64,000 nt of DNA from JAYFRL01 sp034925905 (GCA_034925905.1 JAYFRL010000003.1:62001-126000), one strand, 5' to 3'. Shown: positions 1 to 8,666, counted from the stretch's first letter. Numbers and translations are program-made. The notes: a model not told the origin generated them from the sequence alone.

Positions 1-1
1 T

Positions 2-2218
2 CAAAACAGGCTGAAATCCGAGGCTTTGAAATATGAATCAAAGTATAACGATGCCCAAAAAAGCATAAGGCAATATTATAACGGGGTTGTCTGCGCAGAG
101 GGAGGGTTTTTAAATGATAAGCTTAAAAACTTCCAGCAGAGCCAATATACTTCTTTAAGCGGAGAGGCTTTTGATATAATAGAGGATATCATTTCAGACG
201 ATGAAAAACGGCGGGAAGAATGTTTAAATTTAATTTTTAAAGCGGAAAACAATTTATCTGGAACAAACAAAACAATTTCAAACTTTGAGCGGAACGAAAA
301 AACAAAGAACGATATAAAAGAAGCGGAAGCTGTTCTTAAAGAAAACGAACTAAAACTTAACGCTTTTAGTTTAGAATACGAAGCAAGGCTTAAAGAAGCT
401 CCTGAGAGAGAAAAGATTGCTGTTGATATAGAAAAACAATCTGAAAAGCTTCTGCTTTTTGATGAACTTGAAGCAGAAGAAAAAGGAAGGGATATTCTCG
501 AAGAAAAATTAAGGGAAAGCGAAGGCAAATCCGAATCTTTAAAATTTGAAAAAGACCGGCTTTTAAACAATATTAAAACGGCAAAAGAAGAGTCTTTGAG
601 TTTAGCGGATGCTGAAATTGAAAAGATAAGGCTTTTATCGGATAAGGAAAAAGTTGAAAGCAAAAAAAGAGAACTTAATGAGCTTTTTTCACTTGTTCAA
701 GAGTATAAAGACCTGAGCAATAAATTAAAAGAAGCTCAGAAAGGATACGAACTTGGGCTTAAGAAAAAGGAAGAATTAAAGCTTGAATATGACAGAATAG
801 AGCGGCTTTTTCTGGACGAGCAGGCAGGGATACTTTCATCGAAGCTAAAAGAAGGCGAAAGATGCCCGGTATGTGGTTCTTTTGAACACCCGCTGCCTGC
901 CAGGATGAAAAAAGAAGCCCCAACAAAGGAAGAATTTGAAAGGGCAAAAGAAAGCTATGGGAATATTTCGGAAAGCATAGCTTCGTTAAGTGAAAACGCA
1001 GGGAGCATTAAGGTTTCGCTTGATTTAACTCATAAAAGTATACTGCAAAAATCGGAAGCCCTATTTGAAGAAAGCGAGAAAAGCGTCACGGAGAAGGGCA
1101 GGGAAATGTATTTTGCACTTGATAGAGAAGATAAAGAGATAAGGATAAAAATAAGAACGGCGGAAGAAAAAACAAAGAAAAAGAAAGAAATAGATATGTT
1201 TTTGTCGGAAGCAGAAAAAAGGCAGGAAACCATAGAAGAAAAAATAAAAAACAATTCATCAAGCCACTCTAAAACAGAAGCCGATTTAGTTTCAAAAAAA
1301 GCTGGTATATCAAAGCTTATAGGAACACTTCCGTTTAAAAGTAAGGAAGAAGCCTTAAATAATATTAAGCTTATGAGAAATAAAAAGCTTGAAATGGAAA
1401 ACGCTTTTACAAAAGCAAAAGACGATTTTGAAAGCTGTAAGAATATTATTGCCGAGAAAAAAGCAGCTATAGAGGCTCTTTCAGGCAGTTTAGAGAACAT
1501 GGAAGGCATAGACGCCAATAAAATTTATGATGAGCGGGATGGGTATTTGGAAACCTTAAAAAAGTTAAGGATAGAATCCGATATGCTTAATGTAAGGCTT
1601 AACATAAACAAAAACGCAAGAGAAGGCATAAACAAACAAAGGGATGATCTCGAAAAAATTGAAAAGCATTTTGTTGTTATAAAATCACTTTCAGACACAG
1701 CTAATGGGAAAATGCCGGGCAAAGAAAAAATAATGCTTGAAACATACATACAAATGGCCTATTTTGACAATATAATATCAAAAGCAAATATCCGTTTTAT
1801 GATTATGACAGATGGACAATATGAGCTTTTAAGAAAAATAGGTTCGGGTACAAAAGTGAGCCAAAGTGGGCTTGAACTTGATGTGGTGGATCATTACAAC
1901 GGAACTGTAAGGAGCGTTAAAACGCTTTCGGGTGGGGAATCCTTCATGGCTTCACTTTCGCTTGCCCTGGGGCTTTCCGATGAGATACAATCTCATGCGG
2001 GCGGTATAAAATTAGATTCAATGTTTGTAGACGAAGGCTTTGGCTCTTTAGATGATGAAACATTAAACCAGGCAATAAGAATTTTGGCCGAGCTTTCCCA
2101 GGGAAACCGTATAATAGGTATAATCTCGCATGTTGGAGAGCTGAAAGAAAAGATAGATAAGCAGATAGTTGTTAAGAAAGAAAGGCTATACGGGAGTTCT
2201 GTTGAAATAAAAACGTAA
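2..2218 (+). CDS. sbcC: Exonuclease subunit SbcC, 3' part (5' end outside window)
   Basis: SbcC is the ATPase of the SbcCD (Rad50/Mre11-type) nuclease, which opens hairpins and processes DNA ends. The frame is open to the left edge, so the start and the Walker A domain lie upstream; a TTG at 26 is only an internal codon. Visible are long Glu/Lys-rich coiled coils on both sides of a zinc-hook CPVC (nt about 863-874), then a C-terminal ATPase half with the ABC signature LSGGE (about nt 1925) and Walker B FVDEGFGSLD (about nt 2026-2055). The end at 2218 gives a normal C-terminus. sbcD is expected just upstream. Identification is confident. Confidence 0.93.
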   Translation, partial: QNRLKSEALKYESKYNDAQKSIRQYYNGVVCAEGGFLNDKLKNFQQSQYTSLSGEAFDIIEDIISDDEKRREECLNLIFKAENNLSGTNKTISNFERNEKTKNDIKEAEAVLKENELKLNAFSLEYEARLKEAPEREKIAVDIEKQSEKLLLFDELEAEEKGRDILEEKLRESEGKSESLKFEKDRLLNNIKTAKEESLSLADAEIEKIRLLSDKEKVESKKRELNELFSLVQEYKDLSNKLKEAQKGYELGLKKKEELKLEYDRIERLFLDEQAGILSSKLKEGERCPVCGSFEHPLPARMKKEAPTKEEFERAKESYGNISESIASLSENAGSIKVSLDLTHKSILQKSEALFEESEKSVTEKGREMYFALDREDKEIRIKIRTAEEKTKKKKEIDMFLSEAEKRQETIEEKIKNNSSSHSKTEADLVSKKAGISKLIGTLPFKSKEEALNNIKLMRNKKLEMENAFTKAKDDFESCKNIIAEKKAAIEALSGSLENMEGIDANKIYDERDGYLETLKKLRIESDMLNVRLNINKNAREGINKQRDDLEKIEKHFVVIKSLSDTANGKMPGKEKIMLETYIQMAYFDNIISKANIRFMIMTDGQYELLRKIGSGTKVSQSGLELDVVDHYNGTVRSVKTLSGGESFMASLSLALGLSDEIQSHAGGIKLDSMFVDEGFGSLDDETLNQAIRILAELSQGNRIIGIISHVGELKEKIDKQIVVKKERLYGSSVEIKT

Positions 2219-2344
2219 AGATATTGGATTTTAGATCAGGATAAATATCTATACCGTTGCTGAAATTTTCTTAAATTTATGGAATTAAATTATGGAAAAT
2301 ATTTCAAAATAAAATCCGCTTATTTGACAGACGCGGTTTTTCTA

Positions 2345-2373
2345 TTGACTTTAGCTATAATTAAATTTACTAT
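2345..2373 (+). promoter_or_regulatory. Putative sigma-A promoter of the busR-like gene
   Basis: TTGACT (2345-2350) is followed after 17 nt by TACTAT (2368-2373). It lies 57 bp before the chosen start of the regulator gene. The -35 matches the consensus 5/6 and the -10 only 4/6, so this is a plausible but unproven promoter. Confidence 0.4.
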
Positions 2374-2429
2374 AGGAACAGAACTTGGATTTACCATAAT
2401 ATTACAATATGAGGTTAAGAGGCGAATTT

Positions 2430-3062
2430 ATGAATACAGGGAACTGGAAAAACAAAATCGAAACCCCTATATACCAAAAGATTGCAATAAAAATTGCGTA
2501 TGACATAGCAAACGGGAAATACAGTGTTGGTGAAAAACTTTCCGGCAGGTCGACGCTTGCAAGCTGCTATAAAGTTTCACCTGAAACAATAAGACGCTCC
2601 GTTTTTTTGCTTCAGGATCTTGGAATTTTAGAAATTGCAAAAAATTCCGGAGTTATTGTTGTATCTCTTGAAAAAGCCCAAAAATTTGTTGAGCAGCATA
2701 AAGAAATAAAAGAAATAGACAGTGTGAGAGAAGATGTGATAGAATTCGGTAAAAAACAAAGGGAATATGCTGAGGCAATGCTTAAAAGCGTTAACCAGCT
2801 TATTGAAATGTCAGAAAGGTTTTCCCAGTCGAATCCGCTGGAACCTTTTTTGTTGAAGCTTACGCCTGAAATGAAAAACCTCGGGAAAACCAGCGCTGAA
2901 GTTAATTTTTGGCATAATACCGGTGCAACAATAATTGCTGTTAATCACAACTCAAGGCTTATCATTTCTCCAGGTCCGTATACAAGCTTTGAAGAAGAAG
3001 ACATATTATATTTTATAGGTCCAAACGGATGTTTTGAAAGGGTTAAAAAGCTTTTTTCATAA
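2430..3062 (+). CDS. GntR-type regulator with RCK_C (TrkA-C) domain, BusR-like
   Basis: This 210-residue protein has an N-terminal GntR-type winged helix (about residues 10-75, typical GNTR spacing around SGRSTLASCYKVSPETIRR), a helical linker, and a C-terminal RCK_C/TrkA-C domain (about 125-205, ending IGPNGCFERVKKLF). This architecture is that of BusR, which represses the betaine transporter busAB of lactic acid bacteria and binds cyclic-di-AMP through RCK_C. I chose ATG 2430 because AAGAGGCG sits 6 nt before it; ATG 2409 in the same frame has no ribosome site. The next genes are a betaine/proline transporter, which fits the BusR reading. Ligand binding here is inferred. Confidence 0.82.
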   Translation: MNTGNWKNKIETPIYQKIAIKIAYDIANGKYSVGEKLSGRSTLASCYKVSPETIRRSVFLLQDLGILEIAKNSGVIVVSLEKAQKFVEQHKEIKEIDSVREDVIEFGKKQREYAEAMLKSVNQLIEMSERFSQSNPLEPFLLKLTPEMKNLGKTSAEVNFWHNTGATIIAVNHNSRLIISPGPYTSFEEEDILYFIGPNGCFERVKKLFS

Positions 3063-3077
3063 GTCTGTTTAAATTTT

Positions 3078-3104
3078 GCTCCCAATTTGGGAGCTTTTTT
3101 TATT
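3078..3104 (+). terminator. Rho-independent terminator after the busR-like gene
   Basis: GCTCCCA and TGGGAGC form a hairpin followed at once by a run of T. It separates the regulator from the transporter genes, which therefore need their own promoter. Confidence 0.8.
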
Positions 3105-3187
3105 TTTTATGGAAATTTTTAAGTATAAATATTGCATTAAAGATAAATATATTTCTAAAATAGACTTGTTTTGTCGTAGAGAATATA

Positions 3188-3227
3188 TTGACTAAGTGAC
3201 AACTTCATGATAGTATAAAGTTGTCAC
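3188..3227 (+). promoter_or_regulatory. Promoter and inverted-repeat operator of the betaine transporter operon
   Basis: TTGACT (3188-3193), 17 nt, TAGTAT (3211-3216) form a candidate sigma-A promoter. A perfect 10-bp inverted repeat, GTGACAACTT (3196-3205) and AAGTTGTCAC (3218-3227) with a 12-nt gap, covers the spacer and -10, the usual place for a repressor. The adjacent BusR-like regulator is the obvious candidate to bind it; this is inference. Confidence 0.6.
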
Positions 3228-3251
3228 AATGGAGAATAAGGAGGAGTTAAT

Positions 3252-4280
3252 ATGAAGAACAGAATCGGTAAAATATTTGCATTGGCCATGGTGATCGTAA
3301 TATTTAGCGGGTGTTCGCCAAGCGCCAAAAGTGGAAATAGCGGAAATAGCGAAACAGGAGGTGCGCGTGACGAGATTTTGTTTGCAAACCCAGGATGGGA
3401 CAGCATAATGTTCCATAATGCGGTTGCCGGATATATTGCTGTTAACGTATATGGCTACAAGAGCTGGAGCGAGGTTACAAGCACAACACCGATTGCGCAT
3501 GAAGCCCTTATAAAAGGCGAAATAGATGCCCATATGGAAGAATGGACAGACAATATAGTATCTTATCAGCCTGATGTAGATGACGGTAAGATTGTTGAAC
3601 TGGGTGTGAACTTTGATGATAATAACCAAGGATTTTACGTTCCCAGATATGTTATAGAAGGAGATGCGGAAAGAGGAATAGAGCCCATGGCTCCTGATTT
3701 AAAAACAGTTGCAGACCTGGCAAAATACAAAGATGTTTTTAAAGATGATGAAGACCCTAAAAAAGGAAGGATTTATGGGGCAATCCCAGGTTGGGAAATT
3801 GATACAATAATGTACAATAAATATGAATATAACAACCTTGATGAGGATTTTGTATATTTCAGGCCGGGGTCACAAGCCGCAATGGATGCTGCGTTTACAT
3901 CTGCTTATGACAAGGGGGAGGCAATAGTTGGATATTATTGGGAACCAACATGGCTTATGGGCAAGTATGATTTTGTATTGCTTGAAGATGAGCCTTATGT
4001 AGATGATGAAAGCTTCCAGGCAGGGGAAACGGAATGCCCACCGGTTAGAGTTACTATAGCTGCAAGCAATAGCTTTGTGGAGAAGGATCCTGAATTTTGC
4101 GAGTTTTTATCTAAATACAAAACTTCAAGCGCTTTAACAAGCGAAGCGCTTTCTTATATGCAGGACAATAAAGCTTCAACAAATGATACTGCGATATGGT
4201 TTTTAAAAACTCACGATGAGCTTATAGACGAGTGGCTGGATGCTGAAAACGCTGAAATTTTAAGGGCTTCTCTTGAATAA
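3252..4280 (+). CDS. opuAC: Glycine betaine/proline ABC transporter, substrate-binding lipoprotein
   Basis: This 342-residue lipoprotein has a signal peptide ending in the lipobox FSGC (lipidated Cys21), then a Ser/Gly/Asn-rich tether and an OpuAC/ProX-type periplasmic-binding fold. Trp and acidic residues of the kind that cage quaternary amines are frequent (for example NPGWDS, EEWTDN, YYWEPTW). It would bind osmoprotectants such as glycine betaine outside the membrane and deliver them to the permease. A strong AAGGAGGAG site precedes ATG 3252. It is first in a three-gene operon with permease and ATPase. The exact ligand (betaine, proline betaine, carnitine) cannot be told from sequence. Confidence 0.88.
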   Translation: MKNRIGKIFALAMVIVIFSGCSPSAKSGNSGNSETGGARDEILFANPGWDSIMFHNAVAGYIAVNVYGYKSWSEVTSTTPIAHEALIKGEIDAHMEEWTDNIVSYQPDVDDGKIVELGVNFDDNNQGFYVPRYVIEGDAERGIEPMAPDLKTVADLAKYKDVFKDDEDPKKGRIYGAIPGWEIDTIMYNKYEYNNLDEDFVYFRPGSQAAMDAAFTSAYDKGEAIVGYYWEPTWLMGKYDFVLLEDEPYVDDESFQAGETECPPVRVTIAASNSFVEKDPEFCEFLSKYKTSSALTSEALSYMQDNKASTNDTAIWFLKTHDELIDEWLDAENAEILRASLE

Positions 4281-4291
4281 GAGGTGATGCT

Positions 4292-5170
4292 ATGAATTAC
4301 TTTTTTGATTTCCCATATGCCTTGCCTGTGGACGTAACAAGCATAGACTCGGCTGTAAGGAATTTTAGTATTAAACACGAAGCGTTTTTTTCGGCCATAA
4401 AAGGCGGTTTGAATGGATTTATAGGCTTTTTGGAGAATTTCTTGAATTTTATACCTTGGTGGCTGCTGCTTTTGATTGTTTTTATAGGAGGGTATAAAAT
4501 ATCAAAGAAACTAAGCAAGGCTTTCGTATATACTGCTATGCTTTTAATAATAGGCTTATTCGGGTTATGGGACAAAATGAACGAAACGCTTGCAATAGTA
4601 TTAGCTTCTGTAATAATATCACTTATTCTTGGATTGCCTGTAGGTGTGCTTATTTCAGGAAGCGACAGGGCGGATATGATAGTACACCCTATACTTGATA
4701 CAATGCAGACTATGCCTATTTTTGTTTACCTTATACCGGCGCTTTTGTTTTTCGGTCTTGGTAAGGTTCCGTCTGTTGTTGCCACCACTATATACGCAAT
4801 AGTTCCGGTTATAAGGCTTACAAGCCATGGGATACGACAGGTAGACGAAGAAGTTGTGGAAGCTGCAAAGGCTTTTGGCTCAACCAAATTTCAAACTCTT
4901 ATAAAGGTTCAAATTCCTCAAGCCATGCCTACTATAATGGCAGGGGTTAACCAAACTCTTATGATGGCTATGGCAATGGTCGTTACATGTTCTATGATAG
5001 GGGCAAACGGCCTTGGTATGGAAGTCCTTATAGGAGTAAACAGAATGGAAATAGGAAGAGGGCTTATTGCAGGGATAGCAGTTGTTATTTTAGCCATACT
5101 TCTTGACAGGTTTACTCAGGCGCTCCAAAGAACCGATGGCAGAGGGACAAACGGAGGTGACAAAAAATGA
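4292..5170 (+). CDS. opuAB: Glycine betaine/proline ABC transporter, permease
   Basis: The 292-residue protein has an N-terminal extension (residues 1-45), a first hydrophobic segment around FIPWWLLLLIVFIGG, and then the binding-protein-dependent permease core with about five more membrane segments. The EAA coupling loop is clear (EEVVEAAKAFGSTKFQTLIKV, followed by P), as in ProW/OpuAB. GAGGTG lies before ATG 4292. It starts 11 nt after the binding-protein gene, and its stop overlaps the start of the ATPase gene by 4 nt (ATGA), indicating translational coupling. It forms the membrane channel of the osmoprotectant importer. Confidence 0.9.
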   Translation: MNYFFDFPYALPVDVTSIDSAVRNFSIKHEAFFSAIKGGLNGFIGFLENFLNFIPWWLLLLIVFIGGYKISKKLSKAFVYTAMLLIIGLFGLWDKMNETLAIVLASVIISLILGLPVGVLISGSDRADMIVHPILDTMQTMPIFVYLIPALLFFGLGKVPSVVATTIYAIVPVIRLTSHGIRQVDEEVVEAAKAFGSTKFQTLIKVQIPQAMPTIMAGVNQTLMMAMAMVVTCSMIGANGLGMEVLIGVNRMEIGRGLIAGIAVVILAILLDRFTQALQRTDGRGTNGGDKK

Positions 5171-6348
5171 AAGAAAACGATGTTATTATCTCCGTTGAAA
5201 ATGTGTCGAAGCTTTATGGGTTAAATAAAGCGGAGGCTGCAGCCATGATGGAGGCGGGAAGCAACAAAGATGAGGTTTATAAAAAAACAGGGGTTACAGT
5301 TGCCCTTTGGAATATAAATTTTAAGGTTAGACGCGGTGAAATATTTGTTATAATAGGGCTTTCGGGTTCGGGGAAATCTACAATCATCCGCTGCCTTAAC
5401 ATGCTTAACAAACCAACTTCGGGCAAAGTAATATTTGATCACAGTGAAATAGAAAAATTCAATTCAAATGATCTTATGGAATACAGAAGAAACAAAATAT
5501 CAATGGTTTTCCAAAGCTTCGGACTTATGTCGCACAGAGACGTTTTAGGGAATGTGTCCTATGGTCTTGAAGTAAGGAAGATTCCTAAAATAGACAGAGA
5601 AAAAAAAGCTATGCAAATGATAAACATGGTTGGTTTAGAAGGACTTGAACATAAACCTATAACTAGCCTTTCCGGCGGAATGAAGCAAAGGGTGGGAATT
5701 GCGAGAGCTTTAGCCAGCGACCCCGAAGTGCTTTTGATGGATGAGCCTTTTTCGGCTTTAGATCCGCTTGTTAGGCGGGATATGCAGTTTGAACTTCTTT
5801 CGATACAAAGAAAGCTTGAAAAAACCGTTGTCTTTATAACACATGATATAAATGAGGCTTTTAAGCTGGGAGACAGAATCGCAATTATGAAAGATGGAAA
5901 GATTATACAGATAGATACCCCTGAAAGGATGTCTGCAAATCCTAAAGATGATTATGTCAAGCAGTTTATAGACAGCGCAGATAAAACCAAAGTTTTAAAA
6001 GTTTCCCATGTTATGATAACACCAAGCTGCATAGTAAGAATACATGACGACCCAAGGCATGCCATGCGTGAGATGAAAGAAAACGATGTTTCAAGCGCAT
6101 ATGTTGTGGGAGAGAAAATGAAGCTTGAAGGGCTTATAACGATAGATAGCGCTATAAAAGCCACAAAAGAAAACCTGCCGCTATCCGAGGTAATAATAAA
6201 TGGGCTTATAAGGACGTCAAGGGATACTGCTTTAATTGATATAATGCAAATGGCTGTCGAAACAAAATTTCCGATAGCTGTAGTTGATGAAAAAGACCAG
6301 TTTGAAGGAATAGTTACGAAAGCTTCCGTTTTGTCCTCCTTGATTTGA
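5167..6348 (+). CDS. opuAA: Glycine betaine/proline ABC transporter, ATPase with CBS domains
   Basis: This 393-residue ATPase powers the importer. It shows Walker A GLSGSGKST (residues 64-72), signature LSGGMKQRVGIARA, Walker B LLMDEPFSALD and the switch His in FITHDINEAF, all with the spacing of ProV/OpuAA. The C-terminal third (about 280-393) is a CBS pair; in OpuA-type transporters CBS pairs sense ionic strength or bind cyclic-di-AMP. With the BusR-like regulator this suggests control at both transcription and protein level, which is inference. It overlaps the permease gene by 4 nt and is followed by a terminator. Confidence 0.92.
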   Translation: MKENDVIISVENVSKLYGLNKAEAAAMMEAGSNKDEVYKKTGVTVALWNINFKVRRGEIFVIIGLSGSGKSTIIRCLNMLNKPTSGKVIFDHSEIEKFNSNDLMEYRRNKISMVFQSFGLMSHRDVLGNVSYGLEVRKIPKIDREKKAMQMINMVGLEGLEHKPITSLSGGMKQRVGIARALASDPEVLLMDEPFSALDPLVRRDMQFELLSIQRKLEKTVVFITHDINEAFKLGDRIAIMKDGKIIQIDTPERMSANPKDDYVKQFIDSADKTKVLKVSHVMITPSCIVRIHDDPRHAMREMKENDVSSAYVVGEKMKLEGLITIDSAIKATKENLPLSEVIINGLIRTSRDTALIDIMQMAVETKFPIAVVDEKDQFEGIVTKASVLSSLI

Positions 6349-6360
6349 TATATAGAAAAT

Positions 6361-6388
6361 AAAAAAAGACCGTACGGTCTTTTTTTAT
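6361..6388 (+). terminator. Terminator after the betaine transporter operon
   Basis: GACCGTACGGTC is a perfect palindrome flanked by A-run and T-run, so it can act in both directions. It closes the transporter operon and may also serve the convergent thioesterase gene. Confidence 0.85.
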
Positions 6389-6421
6389 TTTTGACTAAAG
6401 GGTGCGTGTGTTTAATGCTTT

Positions 6422-6907
6422 TTATTTATTAAAAGAAGCAATAATAGATGGTTTATTTTTCGGAATATGGTATATACCTGTTGCGGAGGCTATGGTTGTT
6501 TCGGATTTTCCTTCAACCCAAGCTTCGCAACTCATATTAAACATAGTGACGCTTCCGGAAATCATATGTGATTTTATAAATATTCTTTTATCAAGGGGAA
6601 CTGGTTTTGCATAGGAGATGTTCATACTTATGGTTGGGGTTATCTTTCCGCCTGTCAGGCAGGTTGATAAAACCCCCATAGATTGATCCAATATTGCGGC
6701 AATAATCCCTCCGTGTATTGTTCCATTTGGATTTGCTGCCCATGCACCAGTTTCAATTGAGGATGTAAAAGCTATATCTTTAAGGGAAGCGTCTTCAAAT
6801 CTTAAAGCGATTCTTTTGCACATGTCTCCACCGTAGCCATTATTTATTTTCTTAAGTATCTCATTGATTGTATTTTTGAATATTGGTTCTGAATCATATA
6901 AGCTCAT
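6422..6907 (-). CDS. PaaI-type hotdog-fold thioesterase
   Basis: This 161-residue protein is a single hotdog domain. The PaaI/YdiI signature is visible around residues 60-75 (NPNGTIHGGIIAAILDQSMG, with the active-site region HGG followed by the long hotdog helix). Members hydrolyse acyl-CoA or other acyl thioesters, usually as tetramers in the cytoplasm. It stands alone, convergent with the transporter operon. The ribosome site is weak (AAAGCGGA before ATG 6907). The substrate cannot be predicted. Confidence 0.78.
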   Translation of the reverse strand: MSLYDSEPIFKNTINEILKKINNGYGGDMCKRIALRFEDASLKDIAFTSSIETGAWAANPNGTIHGGIIAAILDQSMGVLSTCLTGGKITPTISMNISYAKPVPLDKRIFIKSHMISGSVTMFNMSCEAWVEGKSETTIASATGIYHIPKNKPSIIASFNK

Positions 6908-7069
6908 AAATCAATCCGCTTTCATTAGTAGTTAATATTAAATACAATAATTATAATATTTTACTATTTGTCGTGTGCTTTCGTCAAGGGTTTTGAAAGT
7001 TCTTTTTCTTAAGCAAAAGAGATTCAATAGAAAATAAGCGTATTAGTTTATGGCGTCAGGTATAAAAGC

Positions 7070-7231
7070 CTAGACAACCCTTGAAATTAAGAAACCGATA
7101 ACAGCACCGTATATTGAAGACGCATAAGGGTTAGAAGTAACAGGGCAGGAGCCTGTGGAGCAGCCTATGAAACGGTAATATAAATATCCAAGTGTTGCGC
7201 CTATAAGAGCGCCGATGATGTATTTAATTAT
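7070..7231 (-). CDS. Small DUF6132-like membrane protein with non-canonical start
   Basis: Reading the minus strand gives a 53-codon frame starting IIKYIIGALIGATLGYLYYR, followed by a Cys-containing middle (GCSTGSCPVTSNP) and a second hydrophobic, Gly-rich segment ending at TAG (7070-7072). This two-helix pattern with GCSTGSCPVTSNPY is that of the DUF6132 family. A perfect GGAGG lies 8 nt before an ATA codon (7229-7231); the next codon is ATT. No ATG, GTG or TTG is available in frame near the ribosome site. The gene either initiates at ATA/ATT or has lost its ATG by a single base change. Function is unknown. Confidence 0.6.
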   Translation of the reverse strand: MIKYIIGALIGATLGYLYYRFIGCSTGSCPVTSNPYASSIYGAVIGFLISRVV

Positions 7232-7613
7232 GGATAAAACCTCCTTTTATCAATATGATGTATACTTTAATTATAAGAGGTTTATAAATAAAGACAGTGA
7301 TTTTGTTACAATAAAAATATATTATACAGCAGAGCGCTTTTATTGCTTTTTTAATAAATTTATTTTTTAAGCGGTATTTTTATTTCCAAAGGGACAATGG
7401 CAGAAGCGGTGAGTTTAGCGGTAATATAATGTTGTTGTACCACCGGATAATAAAAATAGGAGGTGTTGCTTTTTTACCGCTATTTTTGTTGTTTTATCCA
7501 GAAATTCGCGATTTTAAGCATACATTAAGGGTATTTCGCAAAAGAGATATGCTTGTTGTAGAATATGTGTTGAATTTTAAAAAGCCACGTCAAATATTGC
7601 AGTGCTATTTTTA
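7232..7613. other. Intergenic region with a decayed coding remnant
   Basis: No intact gene was found. The minus strand between 7574 and 7415 translates in two frames into fragments that read like the end of a DUF6385-type domain often attached to DNRLRE proteins (a STTSISLLRNTLNVCLKSRISG-like stretch in one frame, then TTKIAVKK and GGTTTLYYR in the next). A plus-strand frame from 7429 overlaps the DNRLRE gene and looks spurious. Confidence 0.3.
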
Positions 7614-8168
7614 TTATTCAACATTCACTATACATGGTGCTGCACTAAGAGGTTTGGAAAACCCTCTGTATGTTAAACGAATAAAAGGGCGCATTCCAAT
7701 TATCATATTTTGAGCGGATGCATAAACGAGACACCGCGCATCTGGAGTACTTCTCAAAAGCAACCCTTTGTTTTCAGGTTTTTTATTTATCCAACCTTCT
7801 GCAATTTTGGTGATATCTATTTCCGAGTAGCTTATAGAAGCTTGGTCTTCGTAATTTATTTTCAAACGGTTATCAGTTTTTGGAGGTTCATACCAATTGC
7901 TGTAGGCACTGAAGAAATCTAATAACGGATAAACACTGTATTGGTTGTTCCACGGGTTTGAATGGGTATCTGTAAAATTAAAAGGAATTTTAAACAGAAT
8001 AAGCCTTGCTTTTATGATATGGTTAAAAAATGCGGCAGGGGGAAGCTCGAAAGAAAGATAAATTTCAAAATTGTTTCCAAGGCACAATTTATCATTTATA
8101 CATGTTGAATTTTTGACGCCGCTTATCAGACTGATTGATTCTTGACATATTAAATCCACGTAACTCAT
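7614..8168 (-). CDS. DNRLRE-domain protein, probably truncated
   Basis: This 184-residue protein resembles the DNRLRE (beta-sandwich, TGF-beta-propeptide-like) domain proteins common in Clostridia: an opening with short variable strands, FELPPAAFFNHIIKARLILFKIP as the core strand (position about 40-60), a tract with repeated aromatic residues (YSVYPLLDFFSAYSNWYEPP), and the usual DITKIAEGWINKKPENKGLLLR stretch near 120-140. GAGGTTAT precedes ATG 8168. Related proteins often continue into a C-terminal DUF6385-like domain; here the frame stops and that domain seems decayed downstream. No signal peptide is visible. Role unknown; possibly spore or surface associated (inference). Confidence 0.65.
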   Translation of the reverse strand: MSYVDLICQESISLISGVKNSTCINDKLCLGNNFEIYLSFELPPAAFFNHIIKARLILFKIPFNFTDTHSNPWNNQYSVYPLLDFFSAYSNWYEPPKTDNRLKINYEDQASISYSEIDITKIAEGWINKKPENKGLLLRSTPDARCLVYASAQNMIIGMRPFIRLTYRGFSKPLSAAPCIVNVE

Positions 8169-8309
8169 ATAACCTCACCACTATAATAATATGATATTTA
8201 AAATAATTTGGTGTCTTTATCTGATAGCATGCACAAAACTTTTATTTTTGAATAATATGAATTGAAAGGACTAGCTTTCAAACTTAAAAAAACAAGAAGG
8301 AGGGTTTTT

Positions 8310-8603
8310 ATGGCAGAAATTAATATTACTGTAACAAGCGGTACCCCTTTTAATACGGATAGCAGCAATTCCATATTGTCTATTGCAGTGACAAATACGA
8401 ATATTATCCCATGTGAAACAGGAACAAACGCATATTATTATGTAAGTTTGTCTGATGGTACAAACGATGAGGAGTATACCTTCGCAGTAGCTGAAACCGG
8501 GTCGATCGCGGCCGAACATGAAGAAACCTTTGTAGTGGAAAACACTACATTAGGCACCGTTACCACGTCCTCTGGTATAATTTATTATACAGCGGCAGCT
8601 TAA
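8310..8603 (+). CDS. Small Thr/Ser-rich protein of unknown function
   Basis: The 97-residue protein is rich in Thr, Ser, Asn and Ala with alternating beta-like stretches (INITVTSGTPFNTDSSNSIL, then VTNTNIIPCETGTNAYYYVS), and looks like one small beta-sandwich domain. It has no Lys-rich signal peptide or membrane segment. ATG 8310 is chosen because AAGGAGGG lies just before it; an upstream in-frame start at 8262 has none. It is divergent from the DNRLRE gene and followed by a hairpin. I do not recognise a family. Confidence 0.6.
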   Translation: MAEINITVTSGTPFNTDSSNSILSIAVTNTNIIPCETGTNAYYYVSLSDGTNDEEYTFAVAETGSIAAEHEETFVVENTTLGTVTTSSGIIYYTAAA

Positions 8604-8621
8604 AAATATAATTGTAAGACG

Positions 8622-8666
8622 CTCCCCCGGTTGGCAGTTTATAGCAGCCGGGGAAGTGCTTTTTGG
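8622..8666 (+). terminator. Terminator-like hairpin
   Basis: CCCCGG and CCGGGG arms separated by about 16 nt, followed by GTGCTTTTT, end the small unknown gene. Confidence 0.55.

Noticed and set aside
2279..2503. Plus-strand frame before the busR-like gene
   Set aside because: It overlaps the regulator in another frame, has no ribosome site, and the protein shows no domain.
7429..7713. Plus-strand frame of 94 codons
   Set aside because: It overlaps the DNRLRE gene on the opposite strand and the protein resembles no domain.
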